Shown one piece after another: positions 6,160-6,737 of a stretch of DNA of 6,737 bases (the first letter of the stretch is position 1; the number at the start of each line of letters is the position of its first letter). The position numbers and the translations under genes were made by a program. The DNA lies in NCBI GenBank assembly GCA_011046055.1, contig DSBN01000234.1, positions 1-6,737 of the forward strand, in the 5' to 3' direction. The stretch comes from Sediminispirochaeta sp. Lineage in GTDB: Bacteria; Spirochaetota; Spirochaetia; DSM-16054; Sediminispirochaetaceae. The notes beneath the pieces were generated by a model. The model was not told where the DNA came from. It searched no databases and was given only the letters and a program-made list of their open reading frames with translations.

Positions 6160-6737
6160 CTCTCGTGTCCTTTTTGCGTCTATTTCGAGTAGCTTTTTTT
6201 TCCGTCTCTTCTTGAAGTACTTCGGCCTTCGGTGCGGCGTATCTTTGGTCATCCTTCCGTTTCTGCTGCTCTTTCTCCTCTATTTTATCCTTATTGCCCA
6301 AGTGTGTGTAGAGATAGCGCTTGATTTTTTTAGTCGGCGTCTTCTCGAAGTCCTTCTCCTCCTCGACAATCACGCTGACCCGGTTAAAGACGTTCAGCCT
6401 CTTATTGACGTTCTTTTTGAGGGTATTCAAATAATCCCCCACCTGCTTGGAGAGGTCTCCGGCGGACTCCGCCAAGTCACGCACGTGTTCGGTCAACGCC
6501 TGGTAGTCCAGACGAACCCGGGCGACCAGCTTTCCTTGCTGCTCCAGTACCAGAGAATCGAGCACAAAGTCATACTCGTTGATCAAAGCCTCGATAGCTT
6601 CCGGATAGATGTTCTCGCCGCTCGGACCGAGGATCATGTTTTTCAAACGACCACGGATATAGAGATAACCGTCCTTGTCCATATACCCCAGGTCACCGGT
6701 GCGAAACCATCCGTCCTCGGTAATAACTTCCGCGGTC
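6140..6737 (-). CDS. Acyl-CoA synthetase / AMP-forming ligase, C-terminal part
   Basis: The 3' portion of a gene that continues beyond the right edge; 198 residues are visible. It belongs to the ANL adenylate-forming superfamily. The fragment begins just before GWFRTGDLGY (9-18), the motif whose aspartate binds the ribose of the adenylate. It continues into the hinge GRLKNMI (29-35) and GENIYPEAIE (40-49). The catalytic lysine element TPTKKIKR is at about 133-140. The 'GPSGENIYPE' form is typical of long-chain fatty acid-CoA ligases, so activation of a fatty acid as acyl-AMP and then acyl-CoA is the best guess. The acyl-binding half is outside the window. After KRYLY the protein runs on for about 55 residues (6140-6307), 31 of them K/R/D/E, longer than the usual end of the family. 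Its last 20 bp overlap the DAHP synthase start. Confidence 0.88.
   Translation of the reverse strand, partial: TAEVITEDGWFRTGDLGYMDKDGYLYIRGRLKNMILGPSGENIYPEAIEALINEYDFVLDSLVLEQQGKLVARVRLDYQALTEHVRDLAESAGDLSKQVGDYLNTLKKNVNKRLNVFNRVSVIVEEEKDFEKTPTKKIKRYLYTHLGNKDKIEEKEQQKRKDDQRYAAPKAEVLQEETEKKATRNRRKKDTRDETEGK
6168..6172 (-). promoter_or_regulatory. Shine-Dalgarno that decides the DAHP synthase start
   Basis: On the minus strand AAGGA, preceded by more A residues, is spaced 8 nt from the ATG at 6159. It lies within the last codons of the upstream ligase gene. No equally good site precedes the upstream in-frame ATG at 6252. Confidence 0.65.

Noticed and set aside
6160..6252. N-terminal 31-residue extension of DAHP synthase from the ATG at 6252
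   Set aside because: The extra residues are the ligase tail read in another frame. The ATG at 6159 has a Shine-Dalgarno and places Cys61, Arg92, Lys97, Arg165, Lys186 and Arg234 at AroG positions.

Overview
The window is ordinary chromosomal DNA, densely packed with metabolic genes. It holds five complete protein genes, one gene cut by the right edge, and what is probably the last codons of a gene cut by the left edge. A predicted secreted, beta-rich protein implies a Gram-negative envelope. Acetate kinase, a MgtE-type magnesium transporter and a long-chain acyl-CoA synthetase-like protein of the 'GPSGENIYPE' type would fit an anaerobic or facultative fermenter. A free-living spirochaete is my best guess, but that rests on general resemblance, not on a diagnostic marker.

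Left part (1-2763): the end of an unidentified gene overlaps the start of mgtE by ATGA. mgtE (53-1399, +) encodes a complete magnesium channel/transporter with an N domain, a CBS pair and a five-helix pore. It runs tail to tail, with a 14-bp gap, into an unrecognised gene (1414-2763, -) encoding an exported protein rich in amphipathic strands, possibly an outer-membrane barrel.

Middle (2764-4905): a 247-bp AT-rich divergent intergenic region carries candidate promoters. Acetate kinase (ackA, 3011-4348, +) starts at TTG behind a strong Shine-Dalgarno and has an unusual C-terminal extension. It ends 2 bp from the stop of a DJ-1/PfpI-family gene (4351-4905, -).

Right part (4906-6737, all genes on -): read in transcription order, a partial acyl-CoA synthetase/AMP-ligase with a highly charged tail overlaps by 20 bp a class I DAHP synthase (first step of the shikimate pathway). 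A 180-bp spacer follows, then the DJ-1 gene. The spacer is the most unusual piece of the window. It holds two and a fraction copies of a 66-bp tandem repeat, and each full copy folds into two stem-loops. Differences between the copies mostly preserve pairing, including one fully compensatory T-A to C-G change. This looks like a structured intergenic repeat (REP/MITE-like, or a processing or termination element), not a coding sequence.

I see no tRNA, rRNA, CRISPR array, insertion sequence or phage gene, and no convincing new multi-gene system. The structured repeat is the best candidate for something undescribed.
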